Shown: positions 22,331 through 33,508 of the stretch, in pieces
Layout of the letters: every line of letters starts with the position of its first letter
How positions within the stretch are numbered: the stretch's first letter is position 1
Source of the DNA: Acanthochromis polyacanthus
Lineage: Eukaryota > Chordata > Actinopteri > Pomacentridae
Direction: 5' to 3'
Length of the DNA stretch: 64,000 bases
NCBI RefSeq assembly: GCF_021347895.1
Contig: NC_067123.1
Location: forward strand, 8,605,547-8,669,546
Position numbers and translations under genes: made by a program
The notes under the pieces: model-generated
What the model was told of the DNA's origin: nothing
What the model saw: the letters and a program-made list of their open reading frames with translations, nothing else
Databases searched by the model: none

Positions 22331-23341
22331 TACATGAACATCACTGTCACCAGATCTTCTCTTTATTGTGTTAATTTTCCATTTCTGTCATCCACTATTA
22401 CTGCAAATGCACGATAAGACGATTCCCTGGAAGCAATGTACTGTATAGAGGAACAGATTTTCATCAACAGCAAGAAGCAAGCCAGTTTTAATTAAAAACA
22501 GCAAATGTAAGAAACTAATTCAGAGCAACAGAGTGGTGAATGTGGAGCGACAGTGTTATACTGATGTAAATAATACATAACTCTGAAAAGCCTTTATTTA
22601 TTCATACAGATGCTCTGCTCTCTATTATCTGATCCATCTTTGAATTCTTGCCTTTATATTGCAGATTATGGAGATGGAAAAACAATATATCTAAGAACTA
22701 CTGACCCCATAAACTGCATATATTCCTATTGATGTGTTTTAAGTTGGACATAGATTAAGTTTAAAATAGTTTGTGTGGGTGTTGTATTCAAGAGAAGCTT
22801 TATTTTTTCTGGTAGAGGTTTTTATGGGGGAATTTTTGTGCTCATTTTTGCTTATAATATGTCAACAAAAACAATACCAGTTCATCTCTTGGACTTTTAA
22901 TTTCTAAACTTACTTAACTTGTCTTGAAGATACTAGACATTTCTATCCGAAGCTGAAGTACAATCTGTGTCGAACATTTTGCATTGAATTTGAGATATAT
23001 ACTGCTCTGAAAACTGCAGCTCACACACACATTACACTGTTCATTGGGCCCGTCATCGATCAGCATTCTGTGGCGGAAATAAGAGATGCAACTGAGCTGA
23101 TGATTTCAAGGTCCCATAAGGTGAAAATCCATTTTTATCGTGTTCTGTGACTGTTACAAACCCACAGGTGTAAAATAAAAGCTGAAGATGTTCACTTCTG
23201 TTGTTCCTTGAGCCTCCTAACAGCTAGAAAAGTTCCAGCTTTACAAGCTGGCAAGAATTTTACAGAACTGAAGCTTTGTGTAATCCTGCCCTCTCATTGC
23301 CGTTTATTTACTTTCTGGAGCTGCTTCTGCTAAACTGTAAA
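22331..23341. other. Gene-free stretch with a repeat unit shared with 19.6 kb
   Basis: Positions about 22315-22545 match 19557-19673 plus 20028-20110, the sequence on both sides of the SINE there, sharing CTTTATTGTGTTAATTTTCC, ATTTCTGTCA and GCAAATGTAAGAAACTAATT-like blocks. No gene is supported in the remainder. Confidence 0.5.
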
Positions 23342-23560
23342 ATGTCTAAACTAGCAGCAAAACTCAACAAATGTTCTGCTGTTGGCTGCAAGAGTGAACA
23401 CAAGAGTCTTCATGCATTGCTAGCATCTAAGCAGCTGAAAACCCAGTGGATTAGTTTTATTTTTCAGGGCAATAGCACCACAACAATCCTTTGAGTTGGT
23501 GTATTGTGCGGCTAATTTGGCTAACGATACCATTAGCTTTGATGCTATTTCCACAGGTCA
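23342..23560 (+). pseudogene. Decayed THAP-domain frame
   Basis: From an ATG at 23342 the frame reads [17 protein letters not shown], then [15 protein letters not shown] and ISFIFQGN. The spacing of C-x4-C and the invariant Trp resemble the first half of a THAP zinc-binding DNA-recognition domain (C2CH). After a one-base frameshift near 23470 the next frame gives [18 protein letters not shown], in the place of the usual C-x2-H-F end, with the His lost. THAP domains occur in P-element-type and Kolobok-type transposases and in host genes derived from them. I infer a transposon remnant within about 23090-24200 rather than a host gene, because no downstream exon is visible. Confidence 0.5.
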
Positions 23561-24837
23561 GAGCTCTGTGGAAACTGTAAAGCTGAGGGATATTCATGAA
23601 AAGTGGAAACTTTAATTTGAAACCAATGAACAAAGACTAGGTGTGTGTTCATGTTGCCTGTTGTGCTTCAGTTAAACCTAAACTCAGCTGCAGTTTACAT
23701 CTGCTAGCTTCTCTCCTGCTCGCTGTTCTCATTCATGAAGCCAGATTCCAAGAAAAGCTTTAAATATCCCTTTAACATTTTACTTGTTGTGTTGTCAGAC
23801 TACAAAATAAGAACAAAATAGTGACTTAAACGTTGCCACTTCAGAGCCATTTCCTTACCTGGAGCTCTGTGTCACTAAAATACACTTTGACAAACTCACC
23901 AAACGCAGAGTTTAAAACAATGGCTGTTATGAATTTGAAATATGGAAAGAGTTAGAAACAATAGACAGCTCTGGTGTCCGTGTTGGCTGCTATGTAGTCA
24001 GTTATTTTCACCGCATTGTCAATCACAGATGCAGAGAGAGTCTTCTGCATTTAAAGCTACAGACATCGAAACAGCCCATTTAGAAAACGACCAAAAACAG
24101 TTCGACAGTCATGGTGAAATTCACCAGCTTTGCAGTATTTTGAGATGATTGATAAACAGATTCCAGGGACATGTGGGACTTTTACTGATATGCTGAAAAG
24201 AGGCACAATATGAATGAAACCTTTAAAGTCTGTTAACCAGGCATCTTATTGAGGCTCTGACATATTGTCTACCTGCACATGCAGAATATTGATTCCTCTC
24301 TTGTACTTTGTAGTTCATACGGATCAAGCAGCCATCTCCAGGTAATTGGAGTCATTATCCAACAAGTGAAATACAACATCAGAACACCACAAAATATGTG
24401 CAATTTACTTCTCAGGGTACCGATTTTTTCTCTTTTATACTGTGCACTTATTTTATTTGCATAATGTACATGAGTATCTTTGCTTTTGTATTGCTGCTGC
24501 TCTTACTTTTTTCATGATTTTATTTTATTTTTTCTTGTATATAAAACTGACTTGAAAAACTCACAAAGAGCTCCACTAGAACTGACAATAAAACAATAGA
24601 AACTATTCTTCTCCATTGTAAAATTGAGGAGTTGTGAATTGGTCGTATTTTAATCCAAGCTATGTTTTTTTTCTCTTAAACCTAACCACATGTTTTTGAT
24701 GCCTAAACTTAAACAAGGAGTAAATTAAACTTAAATCTTAGAATAATGGTATTTTCTGCTACAAGATTTTTTTCTGTGATGTCACAATTTAGAGACCAAA
24801 ACTGTTTAGTGCAACAGCCTGTAAATATGGCTATTAC
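23561..24837. other. Gene-free stretch, possibly the rest of the THAP-bearing element
   Basis: No frame with a recognisable domain. The block ending near 24227 (AATATGAATGAAACCTTTAA) may be the right end of an element that began near 23108, as a short AAGGT/CCAT similarity exists between the two ends. This boundary is uncertain. Confidence 0.35.
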
Positions 24838-25937
24838 TCTGTCAAGGAACGGCGGAGTTATGTGACGATCGGCGTATGTTTGTCCGTCTGTCTGTCTGTT
24901 CGCAATATTACTCAAAAATGGAACGACGGATTTGGATGAAATTTTCAGGGTAGGTCAGAAGGACCTACACATCATTGCCATCGGATGTTTCCTCACCCTC
25001 AAGGACACCTACCACAAGGACCTACTGATTAAATTTTGGCATTGATGTGGCCTATAGTCTGGATCCACGAAAATGTTAAGGATTTCTGTATCATTGTGAG
25101 ATAGCATCATGGTATCACTGTAACCATGACAACAAATGAAGACTACATCAGCTGCCTGCCGACAATCACATGATTGAGATCCTACCACAAATCGACCGCT
25201 GCTGAATTATTCGTCGGAAATGATACAAGGAACAATTGGTTAATTTGTGCGGGTGTTTCCAACACTCTTAAGATTTTACACAATTATCATGAAATATTTG
25301 TGGAAAAATCTTTTGTTTTGGTTTCAAAAGATGTGACGGCATTAGACAGACACAAACAAATACAAATGATATTTTTTATGTATTGTTCACAAGAAAAACT
25401 AACAAAACTAAATTCTACCAAAATAACCCAATACTCCAAATTTCTTATTTTAATGGAACCAATTTTAAGTTTTTAATGGCTTGTTTAGTATTATGGCTGT
25501 GATTGTACTAAAAGAAACTATACTTGAAGAGTGATTCTTAATGCAATATTTCACAAATGTATGGGGAGTCTGAAACTTTTTTCCACCACTGCAGGTCACG
25601 TGATTTGCTATCCGTACATAGTGTACACATGCATAACACATGCCTGTCTTCAATGCAAGGTCATTTTGTTTGTGGGTACATTTCTATTAAATGGCCAAAT
25701 TCTACAGTGTCATGATTTTTGTCACGATTTCTTTCAATATTTAGCTACCAGAAATGATGCAACGACTGAGCAGAGTACTTGTTTCTTCTGTAAAGTTGGA
25801 CATTTTGACATCGAGGTCTATGGGGATCGACTCGCTCTTGAAACCTCAAGTGGTGACTGGAGGAACTGCGGTTCTGTGTTCATTTGCTGAGAACTGGGTG
25901 CAAACAAGGGTGTACTGTGACTGTGAAAATGAGGACA
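24838..25937 (+). repeat. Family X interspersed repeat, copy B, split by an insert
   Basis: The left part (24838-25260) has the CAAGGAACGGCGGAGTTATG start and runs to TGTGCGGGTGTTTCC. About 330 bp of AT-rich unrelated sequence follow (25261-25590), then the repeat resumes at GTCACGTGATTTGCTATCCG and continues to about 25937. This is the only copy that retains the internal GATTTCTTTCAATATTTAGC to TGCTGAGAACTGGGTGCAAA segment, which is missing from copies A, C and D. A small additional insert of about 50 bp near 24961-25015 contains the 25-nt match to 20616-20640. Confidence 0.7.
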
Positions 25938-28900
25938 GAGGGGAGGGATGGGGGACAAGAAAGCTGTAGAGGAAGGGAGAAGGAGGCTAGGTGGTTCGAA
26001 ATAAAAGGAAATCCACAGGTTCCATTCTAGTGACTCAACACCTCCTTATGAAACACAACCCAACGCCGACGCCACACATCTTTGCAATCTCTGAATCTGC
26101 TGAAATTCCCTGAAAAGTGGATGTGTAGAAAGAAAGGGGAGACCAGATGGAGACATGAGCATGTAAAGAGCCAGCTCTTGTAAACCCCTCTCACTGAATT
26201 AGGCAGTTCACCCTGAAGGCAACGCTGCATGGCAGAGAACTCCACACGTTTTTCTTTCTCGGCAGTGAGTGGGTTCACAGAGACAGCAGCACAGTTCACC
26301 AAATCCAATTTTTTTATTCTCTCGACCTTGCTGAACCACTCTTCATTCGGCGTCTCCATCACTGCGGCTCCAACACACACAGAGGGAAATACGTGCACGG
26401 ATATACAAAAAATCACGCAGCAGCATGTAGATCCGCGGCAGTTCGACAAATTTTAGCTGAATGGAAAAACAGCCACTCTTAAAGTTGTCTATTGTCGCCG
26501 AGTCTCCTTGAGAAACAATCGAGACTAGATGAGTAAAACGAGCAGAAATGATTAAATTCACCCTTCAGCCAAACACTGGGAGGCAGACTGGAGGAAAAGC
26601 TCTCGCAGGTTTCTCATGTGGTTTCCTCCTCTTGTTTGTCTTTTCTCTGACTGTAATTGGCCTTTTATTGTGTGAGCTGAACTATGGTAAAATAAAACTG
26701 ACAATGGCGCAGACCTCCAGCAACCTCCTCTTCGATTTATGCCTCCGCTGTTGGGTGGAAGCTGGACATCTGCAATTTATATTTTTCAGGTAGGAAGCAG
26801 AGACTGTTTACTCTGTTTTGCTTTTGTTTGTGTTATTTATTAAAGGAGACATTCGAGGGTTAAAACAAGGCTACGGAAATCTCCTATAATCATTTAAACT
26901 GCTTCTGGTTTCTTTATATTGACTTACAACAAAACAACAGTTGCTCAAACCGAACAAGCACAAACAAAAGCGGCGAAATAAAAGGTATCAATCACTTTCA
27001 AAAGGACAGAAGGTATCATAGCAAGATGGAGAGTAAAGTCACGCCTACGCAGGAAATGACTGACAGTGGAAGATGAAAAACATTCACTGTGCTTTCCATA
27101 GAGCTCATGTTAGCCGCTAATGCTAGTCATCACTTGGAAATGAAGGAATAATGGGGATTCTAATCATGAACAAGTATGAAATATAAGCCTTTTTTCCAAT
27201 GTAACAAATTGTCAACTTGTGAAGGTTTGAGGAAATTATTTTGTCAATGAATCCCGTCCAATAAAAATAAACACTGAATGTGGAGAATATTAGGTCAGTG
27301 ACTCACTGGATAAAGCATTGGTCCACAGTAATTTTAGAATAGCCGCTGTCCTTCTGACAAGACGCTGGACTTAATTGCCTGAAATTCTCTTTTCATCAGC
27401 TGCAGGCGAGTGGTTTTTACTGGTGGTTGAAGTGGGAAAAAAAAGCGACCTCATTCACAGTTTGAGGTGTGTGCATCAGAAAATCATGAAGTAGTCTATT
27501 AAAGTGGTAATTTCTACAGTGGATAAAAGATGACAGGTTCACCAGGATGCTCCTATTTCCAGTTTATCTCCTATAAACCACAGTCACACCAACCTCCAGT
27601 GCTCCCAGTACAATCCTCCCTCAATCTGCCAGGGTCAGCATAAGAAATCAGAACAAAATGAGGTTTATGATTGGTATTTAACAGAATGTTTCCTAGATAA
27701 GTGAATACTACCATGAACATGGTGGATAAAAGTCACAGAAAAAACATCTATATTAGTCGTTACTTAAGTTTTTATAATATTATCAAAGCCTCACTTCTGC
27801 TCTCTCCCCCTTTAAGGACTTCTACATCGCACTGTGAGGCAGGTTCAAGGACAGCCGTTGTCATGGTCTTGTGACCAAAGACGAGCTGCGATATAATTCT
27901 GACAGTGTCAGAAAATTGGGGTGATCATCTGACAGTGTGACTGCTGCTGCGACCTACGCCAACTAACTAACCTATAGAAATGCAGGATGAAATGACATAC
28001 AGATTATTGCGACACTGGCGCAAACTCAAATAGATGATATGTGGCAAAAGTGCATCAAAACAACTATTAATGAAGCGAAAGTATTAAGGCAATGAAATCT
28101 TTCTCAGTCTCAGATTTGTTGTAATATTGTTCTGAGCTGTAAAGTTGTTAATACAGATGATAATGTGTGGCATGTGGTGTTTCATATTTTTTCGTAATGA
28201 GGAAAAGTCCTATCAAATTCTGTCCCATCACATTGACTGGACTTTTGGCTCAGACCGTGCGCCTTTCATTGTGGGGCATGTCCATTAAACGAGTGATATC
28301 ATTTATTAAGCTGTGAGTCTGCAAGGGATATCATATTTGGATGATCACCTCGAGTGGTGCGGATATTGGAAATTTTGGTTCCAGGCCCATGGACTGTATG
28401 TGGAATATACACAAAGTACTACTAATGTGAAATGCTACTAGATGCTAACAAGTACTTACTTCAAGCTCCCTTTGCAAAATTGCCATCTCAAATAGGCCTC
28501 CTGGCTGTGTCTTTACTCTCCTCCTCCTCCTTTTGTTAGGATTTTTCTCCAAATACATAAATGTCTCAAGGGCTTCGTTCACGTTTGGCTCGTTTCCCTG
28601 TGATTGTACGTGCTCTATTTAAGCTTTGGTTGTTTATTTTTCATGGTTGGATGGTGTAGGCTTATGATGTTTTATTCTTGCACCTTCATGTCGACTCATG
28701 TACATTGTAGGCTGTGATTCAGCATTCAGCTGCTTTTTCACTATGCAGTCTGCACAAAACTTCACGTTGTGTCCAAATATTTTTAGATTCATGTCATATA
28801 CTGCAGCAAGCTGTGAACTTATAAGATTGTTAAAATCACACAGTGTGTTGAGGCCTTCAGGCTCTTCTACCAACTACAATCCTCTATCTATGATCACTGT

Positions 28901-29344
28901 TTATACTAATCATTGTGTTGGCATTTTACAAAGTGAATACACTTTTTTTTTTTTGACACAAAGTCACAGGATTCAGTCCAGGAAGTGGCTGCAAGGAAGT
29001 ACAACGGAGACAAACCAGGAGATGTACCGCTAGAGACAAACTGATGGATTTACTACAGGCAAATATAACAACTCAGCCTTAATGTCGCCCACTTCCAGCA
29101 GAATCCTAGAATATTTCCTCTTCTTGTTACAGCCGACAGAGGAAATCAGGCAGCTCCCTGCAGGGTAATGCAATTTATTTAAGGCCATTATGACCCAACC
29201 AGAGAACCTGATACGTTGAGGTTAGATAAGAGAACCGACTGGTGAGAAGAGATGGGACACAACACACAGTCCCACAATGCCAAAGAGTGAAATGTAGAAG
29301 TGTTCATACCGTTTACTGGTGAGTATCTGTTTGTGGTCATTATT
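25938..29344. other. Gene-free stretch
   Basis: No supported gene. A 140-codon minus-strand frame at 26027-26449 and a 79-codon one at 28634-28873 were read through and contain no domain I recognise; both may be chance. No SINE, LINE or Tc1 sequence was identified. Confidence 0.45.
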
Positions 29345-30180
29345 ATAACTACAATGTAAAAAAAAAAACTGCTTTATTGAACCGTTTAAAAAACAACAAC
29401 AGCCTACTATTACTATGATTGACCAAATTTTCCAGATGCAAACTAATAAAATCGCAGAAAAAATAGCATTCAATTACATATTTGCATAAAAACTTACAAA
29501 ACAGGCTAAAACTGTAAATAATGTCCACATCAAAATCTTTAATAAATACCTTTCTTTTAAAATGTTTAACCATCATTTTTTCTCTTACTATATTTAAATC
29601 AGCAAAAATAGAATTATTTTACAGATGTCTAATGTGCTCTTTGAAAAAAATAGATTAATGATTGAACAATGGTAAATAAATGTTGAATTACACACATTAT
29701 TAGGTAAAAGCACAGAGAAAAATATCATTTCCATGTTGACTGTAGAAAAAAAACAATATAAAACTGTTCATAATGGCATAAAATTACACTGTGTTACTTA
29801 TTTAAATGAGCAAAAAAAAATTGTAAATAAATCGAAAGTTGTTATTTTACTGATTAAATCTATTGCATTAAGTTACAATTTAGTTGCAATATTTAGTAGG
29901 ATCTCATAAAGAAAAGTATTATTTGACACAAAAAGCTACAACTGTAAATAATGTACAGATAAAAAATGTGCATTTGTACCTATAATTCTTGTTATTTCTC
30001 AATGTGTAAGCATAAAATATACTGTTTAAATGTATTTTATCTGCAAAAAATGCATTTTTTTTACAGATTTTTGCTGTTATTTTTGCTGTTAGTTCAATTT
30101 ATTTTATTTTACATTTTTAAAAAATTACAGATCTTTTTTTTTTTAATGTTGCATGACATGTAGCATCCCCAAAACTGTAA
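29345..30180 (+). repeat. AT-rich degenerate array related to 13.8-14.8 and 21.3-22.2 kb
   Basis: The segment starts with the AAATTTTCCAGATGCAAACT block (29423 on) and ACTGTAAATAATGTCCACAT (29510 on), both typical of the 13.8 kb array. It continues with TATATTTAAATCAGCAAAAA and TTATTTTACAGATGTCTAAT (29590 on) typical of the 21.4 kb array. A second pair recurs at about 29940-30100. The two motif families occur in the same order and on the same strand here as at 13.8-14.8 kb. Confidence 0.65.
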
Positions 30181-31145
30181 CCAAGAACTTATTTTAACCC
30201 TTGCCTTGCCTTAATGGATGTTGTTTCTTCCTGCTATTCCACTGTTTTTGTGTTACCGTTCTCAAAATCCCACCAGAACTGACGTACAGCTACAACTTTC
30301 CAGCCTTTACATTGACCGATTTGGATCAATCAATAAGACGGACTGGCTTGGTTCCTTCAGTGAATAGCTGTAAAGATCTACAATGCAATCAATGAAAACA
30401 TTTGCATAAAAATCCAATAAAATTAACAAATCCAGGACTGAACACTTGGCACTCTTGTGTTTCTCTGCATGTTTTAGATGATTAAACTTATTATGACCTT
30501 TGCCTCGGTGCGGTAGATCTCTGAGAATTTGGCTGCAGAAAGTGAACAGAAACAGATTTTCCTTCTCCTTACCATCACGATACTGACCTCCCTGAATAAT
30601 CTCAGCTCTTTAATATAACTAAAATCAACATTTCCATTTAGCATCTGCAGGGTTCCATGGAGCTGCTTCCATAAAAGCAATGTTAATTTTAAATGCAGTG
30701 AGTAATTCATGGCTTTCATTAGTGTCTTTTTTAAATGGAGCAGCGAAAACAATAGGATAACACAGTTGCATCGTTCAAGTTTTGTTTCAGTGCAAACTGT
30801 AAAGTGAGTTTTTGAGGCCACAAATCTGCTGATGAAGAATGTTTTTATGGAGAACCCAATCTTTCCTTCTTTCTATTTTTAATCAACAAACAACAGAGAA
30901 ACTGTCTTCGCCACAATCCAAACGAGGAACCCGAGTAGAAATCATTGTGCAATAATCTCTGTGGTTATTCTGTCATCATAAACATACAATTACCATCAAA
31001 TTACTGCATTAGTCTAATTAAGATTATCATTAAAGAGTGTTTATTCTATTGGAGGCTAAGAGAAGAAAGAAAAAAAGATTATTAGGGTGCATGTTAATAT
31101 GCTCATTAACTCTGTAGGGGTGTTTGTCAATATGAAATCACACTC
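30181..31145. other. Gene-free stretch with a possible conserved non-coding element
   Basis: No supported gene. The 190 bp at about 30890-31080 are free of repeats, of high complexity and contain several homeodomain-type TAAT/ATTA cores, including GTCTAATTAAGATTATC. That composition is typical of vertebrate conserved regulatory elements. Conservation cannot be judged from one sequence, so this is inference only. Confidence 0.25.
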
Positions 31146-31219
31146 GTGTGTGTGTGTGTGTGTGTGTGCGTGTGTGTGTGTGAGAGAGAGAGAGTGTGTG
31201 TGTGTGTGTGTGTGTGTAG

Positions 31220-31304
<85 letters not shown>

Positions 31305-31312
31305 TGTGTGCT
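31146..31312. repeat. (GT)n microsatellite
   Basis: Long GT array of about 167 bp with a short GA interruption near 31182-31193 and a TAGGTATG break near 31217. Translations of it in all frames are artefacts. Confidence 0.97.
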
Positions 31313-31591
31313 CAGGTACTGGCTATACTTGTGGGGACCAAATGTCCCCACAACTGTAGGAAAACCGAAAACTATGTCACTTGTGGGGACCTCATTTCGG
31401 TCCCCACAAGTTTAAACAGTGTTTTCTTGGCCATGTTGTTGTTACTGAAAAAAGTAAAAGTGCAAAAAAGTTTCTTTAGGGTTAGGCATTGTTTTGGTCT
31501 GGGTTTGGTTAAGGTTAGGGTTAAGGTTAGGGTTAGGGGTTAGATATGAATGGGAGTCAATGGTATGTCCCCACAATGATAGAAAAACACA
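31313..31591 (+). repeat. GTCCCCAC element, copy 1, with telomere-like repeats
   Basis: The element holds two adjacent hairpins. TTGTGGGGAC (31329-31338) pairs with GTCCCCACAA (31344-31353), and TTGTGGGGACC (31381-31391) pairs with GGTCCCCACAA (31399-31409). Downstream is a TTAGGG-rich segment at about 31507-31542, then AATGGGAGTCAATGG and a final GTCCCCACAA. Copy 2 lies at 63118-63395. Both copies adjoin GT microsatellites. There is no protein frame and the class is not recognised. Confidence 0.75.

Positions 31592-31664
<73 letters not shown>
31592..31664. repeat. (GT)n microsatellite
   Basis: Pure GT array of about 73 bp immediately after the GTCCCCAC element. Confidence 0.97.
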
Positions 31665-31825
31665 TCAGATGTCTTGCTTGTGTTGCTGCAGTAAAATCAA
31701 CCTTTTGTCTTCATGCCTATATTGATGTCAGATCATTCTCTAACATCTGTAAAGAGCAATAAAGTCTTAAACTTTACATTTCATCCCAGCAAAGATCAGT
31801 TATAGCAGCTAATTAGCAGACTTTT

Positions 31826-31929
<104 letters not shown>

Positions 31930-32149
31930 CATTGCAGTTAACCCTCCAGATAGCTTCCTCTTCTACATTTTGATAAAGTTCAGGCTTTTGTAGGAAGAAG
32001 GCTAAATAATGTATTTTGAAATTTAATGTTCTCTGTGTAAAATCCCTAAAATACGGCAATGTTTGGTCCTGGTCTGGGTTTAGTGGCAGTGTACTTGCTA
32101 ACCCACTAATCTCGTTTCATAGTACAGCCGTCTGATGAAGGCTGCAAAT

Positions 32150-32263
32150 GGTTTGGACTAAGGGTTGAGTTTGTGTGACAGATTTCAGGTTCAAAAAACA
32201 CTCACAACCCTACATCTCCACAACCGCCACCAAAACGACCCACTGTCTGGACTTAATGTCAGG
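32150..32263 (+). repeat. Duplicated 110-bp flank of MITE copy 2
   Basis: This segment (GGTTTGGACTAAGGGTTGAG onward, then TTCAAAAAACACTCACAACC and ACTTAATGTCAGG) matches 38688-38800 directly upstream of MITE copy 4, with small indels. The shared flank indicates either an older repeat that hosted two MITE insertions or a duplication that carried flank and MITE together. Confidence 0.7.
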
Positions 32264-32635
32264 TACTCTACCGCTCAAAGTTTTGAGGTCACTTAGAAAT
32301 GGCCTTATTTTTGAAAGATAAGCAGTGTTTTTTAAATGACGATAACACTAAATGAATCAGAAATACAGTCTAGACATTGTTAATGTGGTAAATGACTATT
32401 CTAGCTGGAAACGGCTGGTTTTTAATGGAATATCTCCATAGGGGTACAGAGGAACATTTCCAGCAACCATCACTCCTGTGTTCTAATGCTACATTGTGTT
32501 AGCTAATGGTGTTGAAAGGCTCATTGATGATTAGAAAACCCTTGTGCAATTATGTTAGCACAAGAATAAAAGTGTGAGTTTTCATGGAAAACATGAAATT
32601 GTCTGGTAGACCCCAGACCTTTGAAAGGTAGTGTA
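32264..32635 (+). mobile_element. Tc1-type MITE copy 2
   Basis: About 372 bp from TACTCTACCGCTCAAAGTTT to CTTTGAAAGGTAGTGTA, bounded by TA. It contains the family blocks TCTAGACATTGTTAATGTGG and CATAGGGGTACAGAGGAACA. It is complete but diverged at both ends. Confidence 0.88.
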
Positions 32636-32735
32636 TGTGTGTAGACTAATGTCTTGATCTGGTGGCAGCCAGTCTAGTCCCAGCTTGCCTCCGTGCAGCT
32701 CCATATTTCACTGCTTTCTCTACTTATTATTATTA

Positions 32736-33253
32736 GGCCAAGGAACGCGGCACAGGTATGTGACGATCTGCATACGTCAGTCCTTCCTTCCTTCCTTTTA
32801 TCTCTGCACAACATTACTCAAAAATGGACTTGTGGATTTTGGTGAAATTTTCAATGAAGGTCAGAAATGACACAAGGATCAAGTGATTCGATTTTGGCAG
32901 TGATGTGGCTTATAGTCTGGATCCACAGATTTGTGAAGATTTCCCATTGAGATAGTGGCATGGGGTCACTGTAACTATGACAACAAGTGAACACTACGTC
33001 AGCTGCCCTGTGGTGATCACATGATTGCAATTTTACTACAAATCCACTGTTGCCAACTTATCGGAAATGTACAAGGAACAGCTGATTGGGGGTGTTTCCG
33101 AGTCTTATCAATTTCCGCCGGCCACTACATATTTAGGCCATGCGATTCGGTATCCGTACATAGTGTATACATGCATAACACATGCCTGTGCTCAGCGCAA
33201 GGCCAGGGAATGAACAGTCTTGGTGGAGTACTGTGCTCTCTGAGTGCTTTTCT
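32736..33253 (+). repeat. Family X interspersed repeat, copy C
   Basis: Starts AGGCCAAGGAACGCGGCACA, includes ACAACATTACTCAAAAATGG and the TTAGGCCATGCGATTCGG block, and ends CTCTGAGTGCTTTTCT. Relative to copy B it lacks an internal segment between CAGCGCAAGG and GGGAATGAAC. Confidence 0.78.
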
Positions 33254-33275
33254 TGGTATTTTTGTGATTATTATT

Positions 33276-33508
33276 ATGTGACAGTCGGCGTTGGTTTGTC
33301 TGTCTGTGTCTGTTCACAATATTACTAAAAAACAGACTGATGGATTTGGATGGAATTTTTAGGAAAGGTCAGAAATGACACAAGGACCACCTGATTAGAC
33401 TTTGGCAGTGATGTGGCTGATTGTCCGGATCCATGGATTTCAGTGTTCAGAAATCACACAACATCCGAGCAGCCTTGGTGGAGAACTGCGCTCTCTGAGT
33501 GCTTTTCT
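33276..33508 (+). repeat. Family X interspersed repeat, copy D (short)
   Basis: Lies 22 bp after copy C in the same orientation and lacks most of the interior: the first about 150 bp (GTGACAGTCGGCGTTGGTTT onward) are joined to the last about 50 bp ending CTCTGAGTGCTTTTCT. Copies C and D together form a head-to-tail tandem. Confidence 0.75.

Noticed and set aside
26027..26449. 140-codon minus-strand frame
   Set aside because: No recognisable domain, no supporting splice structure or neighbours; could not be supported as a gene.
31507..31542. Interstitial telomeric repeat
   Set aside because: The TTAGGG-like units are short, degenerate and part of a dispersed element with a second copy at 63.3 kb.
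31087..31694. Long Cys/Val and Thr/His open frames
   Set aside because: They are translations of (GT)n and (CA)n microsatellites.
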